From the NCBI GenBank assembly GCA_031282935.1, contig JAITCS010000022.1, forward strand, positions 1 through 5,698: a stretch of 5,698 bases of DNA, given 5' to 3'. Below are positions 4,490 to 5,698 of the stretch, one piece after another (within the stretch, counting starts at the first letter, position 1; every line of letters begins with the position of its first letter). The notes beneath the pieces are model-generated. The model did not search any database and had not been told where the DNA came from. It worked only from the letters and a program-made list of their open reading frames with translations. A program made the position numbers and the translations under genes. The DNA is from Cellulomonadaceae bacterium. Lineage in GTDB: Bacteria; Actinomycetota; Actinomycetes; Actinomycetales; Cellulomonadaceae.

Positions 4490-5698
4490 TTCGCCAGGCT
4501 CGACGGGTTCGATGGGTGTGCCTGGCTCGGAGGGGGCGGGCGGTGCGACCGGAGTTTCGGGGGCGGGCGTAAAACGTTCGTCCTCGGCCTCCTCGGGTGT
4601 TGTCGGCTCGTCTGGGGTTGCCGACTCGTTTGGCGTTGCAGGTAGCTCGGGGCTTGTCGGTTCGATGGGGGTTATTGGTTCGATGGGTGCAATCGGGGTT
4701 ATCGGTTCGACGGGCGCATCAGGTTCGACGGGCGCATCAGGTTCGACGGGTGCAGTCGGGATTGCAGGTTCGATGGGCGCATCAGGCTCGACGGGTGCAA
4801 TAGGTTCGATGGGTGCAATAGGTTCGACGGGGGTTTCCGCCTCTGCGTCCGAACCCTCATCCGCCGCACCCCCCTCGGTGCCCGCCGCCAAAGCCCTCCA
4901 AGGCCCGCCGGGCATGCCGGGCACATTATTCCGGCTCCACCACTGCGCCTCCCACAGCGTATCGAAATAAAGCACCACATCGCCGGCACTGAAAATGCGC
5001 GAGGGCGTCCAAATCGCCTGCACCGTGCCGTCAGGCAGCGTCGCCTCCATTATTTCCATCCACGGGCCCCAAATCTCCCCGGGCACATCGTAGCCGTGCG
5101 CTCGCCGCCAAGCCTCGAAAATCCGCCCGTCATAAACGACCCGCGAGCCAATGTCATATTCCTCCCCAGGCACCCACGGTTGCGGCCCGTTCGGCGTGCC
5201 TGGGTTGCCGCCGAGCACAAAGTTGGGTAAGCCCTCATTGAGGTTCAGAGCCAAACTGTCGGCCCAACCCGCATTTTGCGGCGTGCCAGTTTGCCGCAAG
5301 GTCACCATGAGGTTGCCGAAATCGTACAGTGACAAGTTTTCTGAGGTGATTTCCGAAAGCGCTTCCGTGCCGAGCACCAATTCGACCTCAACCAGCAAGC
5401 CAGCCCCGCTGTTGGCGGGTTCCAGGGTGCCGTTTTCCGATAGCGAGCGAGCGGTTACGCTCACCCCGTCGGGCAGGCCCGCTCCCCCGTCCCAAGCCGT
5501 GACCAGGTCTGCGGTGAGGGCGGTGCCGTCCAGAAACGGAACCACGGTAGCGTAACCCGTGGTCACCGCGCTGTGTTCGCCCAGCTCCCACGGCAACCAG
5601 GTGAGGGGTTCCCCCGTGGTGAGGTGCAGGGAGCCGGTGATGATCCGGCCCGCGTGCGCGGTCGCCTCAGTTTGCCAAGAGGCGTAGGTGGTCTCAAT
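4487..5698 (-). CDS. SipW-dependent secreted protein with tandem CBM5/12 modules and PxEP tail (5' end beyond window)
   Basis: 403 codons plus stop; the frame stays open to the window edge, so the start and signal peptide lie beyond 5698. The internal TTG at 5596 is not a credible start. The first visible residues, TTYASWQTEATAHAGRIITG then SLHL, resemble the segment just after the signal peptide in TasA/camelysin and actinobacterial alternate-type signal peptide proteins (aromatic-x-x, then A-x-x-x-G-x-I-x-x-G-x-L-x-L). A beta-rich region follows to about residue 160. Next come two CBM5/12 modules (about 174-216 and 229-272) and a Pro/Glu-rich tail of about 115 residues to the stop. No LPXTG-hydrophobic-basic sorting signal ends it. 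The location is extracellular or surface matrix. The coupled signal peptidase gene directly downstream supports SipW processing. Its exact function is not recognised; binding to an insoluble polysaccharide such as chitin, cellulose or xylan-rich material is inferred from the modules. Confidence 0.82.
   Translation of the reverse strand: METTYASWQTEATAHAGRIITGSLHLTTGEPLTWLPWELGEHSAVTTGYATVVPFLDGTALTADLVTAWDGGAGLPDGVSVTARSLSENGTLEPANSGAGLLVEVELVLGTEALSEITSENLSLYDFGNLMVTLRQTGTPQNAGWADSLALNLNEGLPNFVLGGNPGTPNGPQPWVPGEEYDIGSRVVYDGRIFEAWRRAHGYDVPGEIWGPWMEIMEATLPDGTVQAIWTPSRIFSAGDVVLYFDTLWEAQWWSRNNVPGMPGGPWRALAAGTEGGAADEGSDAEAETPVEPIAPIEPIAPVEPDAPIEPAIPTAPVEPDAPVEPDAPVEPITPIAPIEPITPIEPTSPELPATPNESATPDEPTTPEEAEDERFTPAPETPVAPPAPSEPGTPIEPVEPGE
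4659..4838 (-). repeat. 18-bp minisatellite encoding P-x-E-P-x-x repeats
   Basis: Exactly 180 bp: nine 18-bp units (starting 4659, 4677, 4704, 4722, 4740, 4767, 4785, 4803, 4821) plus two 9-bp half units at 4695 and 4758. The plus-strand consensus is GGTTCGAYGGGYGCAWYA. The units at 4704 and 4722 are identical, a sign of recent expansion. The coding strand gives PVEPDA/PIEPIA-type hexapeptides, a stiff extended Pro-rich tail. Half units also preserve the frame. Confidence 0.92.
4883..5179 (-). other. Tandem CBM5/12 (ChtBD3-like) modules
   Basis: Module A (5179-5051) reads PWVPGEEYDIGSRVVYDGRI, then FEAWRRAHGYDVPGE and GPWMEI. Module B (5014-4883) reads IWTPSRIFSAGDVVLYFDTL, then WEAQWWSRNNVPG and GPWRAL. 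Both follow the family pattern W-x(n)-Y/F-x-x-G-D/S-x-V-x-Y-x-x-x-x-(W/F)-x-A, a P-G pair and a final G-P-W. Module B keeps the paired Trp typical of the ligand-binding surface; module A has Trp-Arg-Arg instead and may bind differently. The family occurs in chitinases, cellulases and other glycan-active proteins. Confidence 0.82.

Noticed and set aside
4628..4648. ELPATP in the Pro-rich tail as a sortase LPXTG-like motif
   Set aside because: It has Pro rather than Gly at the fifth position, lies about 50 residues before the stop and is not followed by a hydrophobic helix and basic tail.
4512..4970. Plus-strand ORF of 152 residues with collagen-like Gly-x-x repeats (GSTGAS/GSMGAI)
   Set aside because: It is the mirror of the 18-bp PxEP repeat: Pro codons CCN on the minus strand read as GGN on the plus strand. 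The minus-strand frame has CBM5/12 modules and continues into a coupled operon, so the collagen-like frame is an artefact.

Overview
The window looks like part of a moderately high-GC genome with an actinobacterial character. Signs are a long Arg-rich signal-peptide n-region followed by an Ala-rich h/c-region, strong Shine-Dalgarno use, and an alternate-type (SipW-dependent) secretion pair of a kind common in Actinomycetota. A polysaccharide-degrading member of Actinomycetales (Actinomycetaceae-like or similar) is a reasonable guess, but the sequence alone does not fix genus or family.

All three supported genes are on the minus strand, so transcription runs from high to low coordinates. (1) At 5698-4487 is the 3' part of a gene whose start lies beyond the window. 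Its first visible residues resemble the mature start of TasA/camelysin-type SipW substrates. It continues with a beta-rich domain, two tandem CBM5/12 (ChiC/ChtBD3-type) carbohydrate-binding modules, and a long PxEPxxP tail encoded by an 18-bp minisatellite. (2) At 4486-3941, joined by a TAAATG junction, is a SipW/Sec11-type signal peptidase I with a Ser/His catalytic pair. It is almost certainly the processing enzyme for gene 1 and perhaps other substrates upstream. (3) After a 291-bp non-coding gap with several inverted repeats, 3649-1 encodes the first 1216 residues of a very large secreted modular GH10 endo-1,4-beta-xylanase. It has a Sec signal peptide, five CBM4/9-CBM22-like modules, and the N-terminal part of the GH10 barrel including the acid/base Glu. 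The nucleophile Glu and C-terminus lie outside the window.

The working picture is an extracellular polysaccharide locus. A surface or matrix protein with carbohydrate-binding modules is matured by a dedicated peptidase, next to a multi-CBM xylanase with an ordinary Sec signal. The most unusual internal structure is in the xylanase. Its first CBM appears to be split by a roughly 130-residue acidic, repeat-rich and then Ala/Val-rich insertion, and a C9 homopolymer (G9 on the plus strand) sits in frame just before the split. No RNA genes, CRISPR arrays, insertion sequences or attachment sites were seen.
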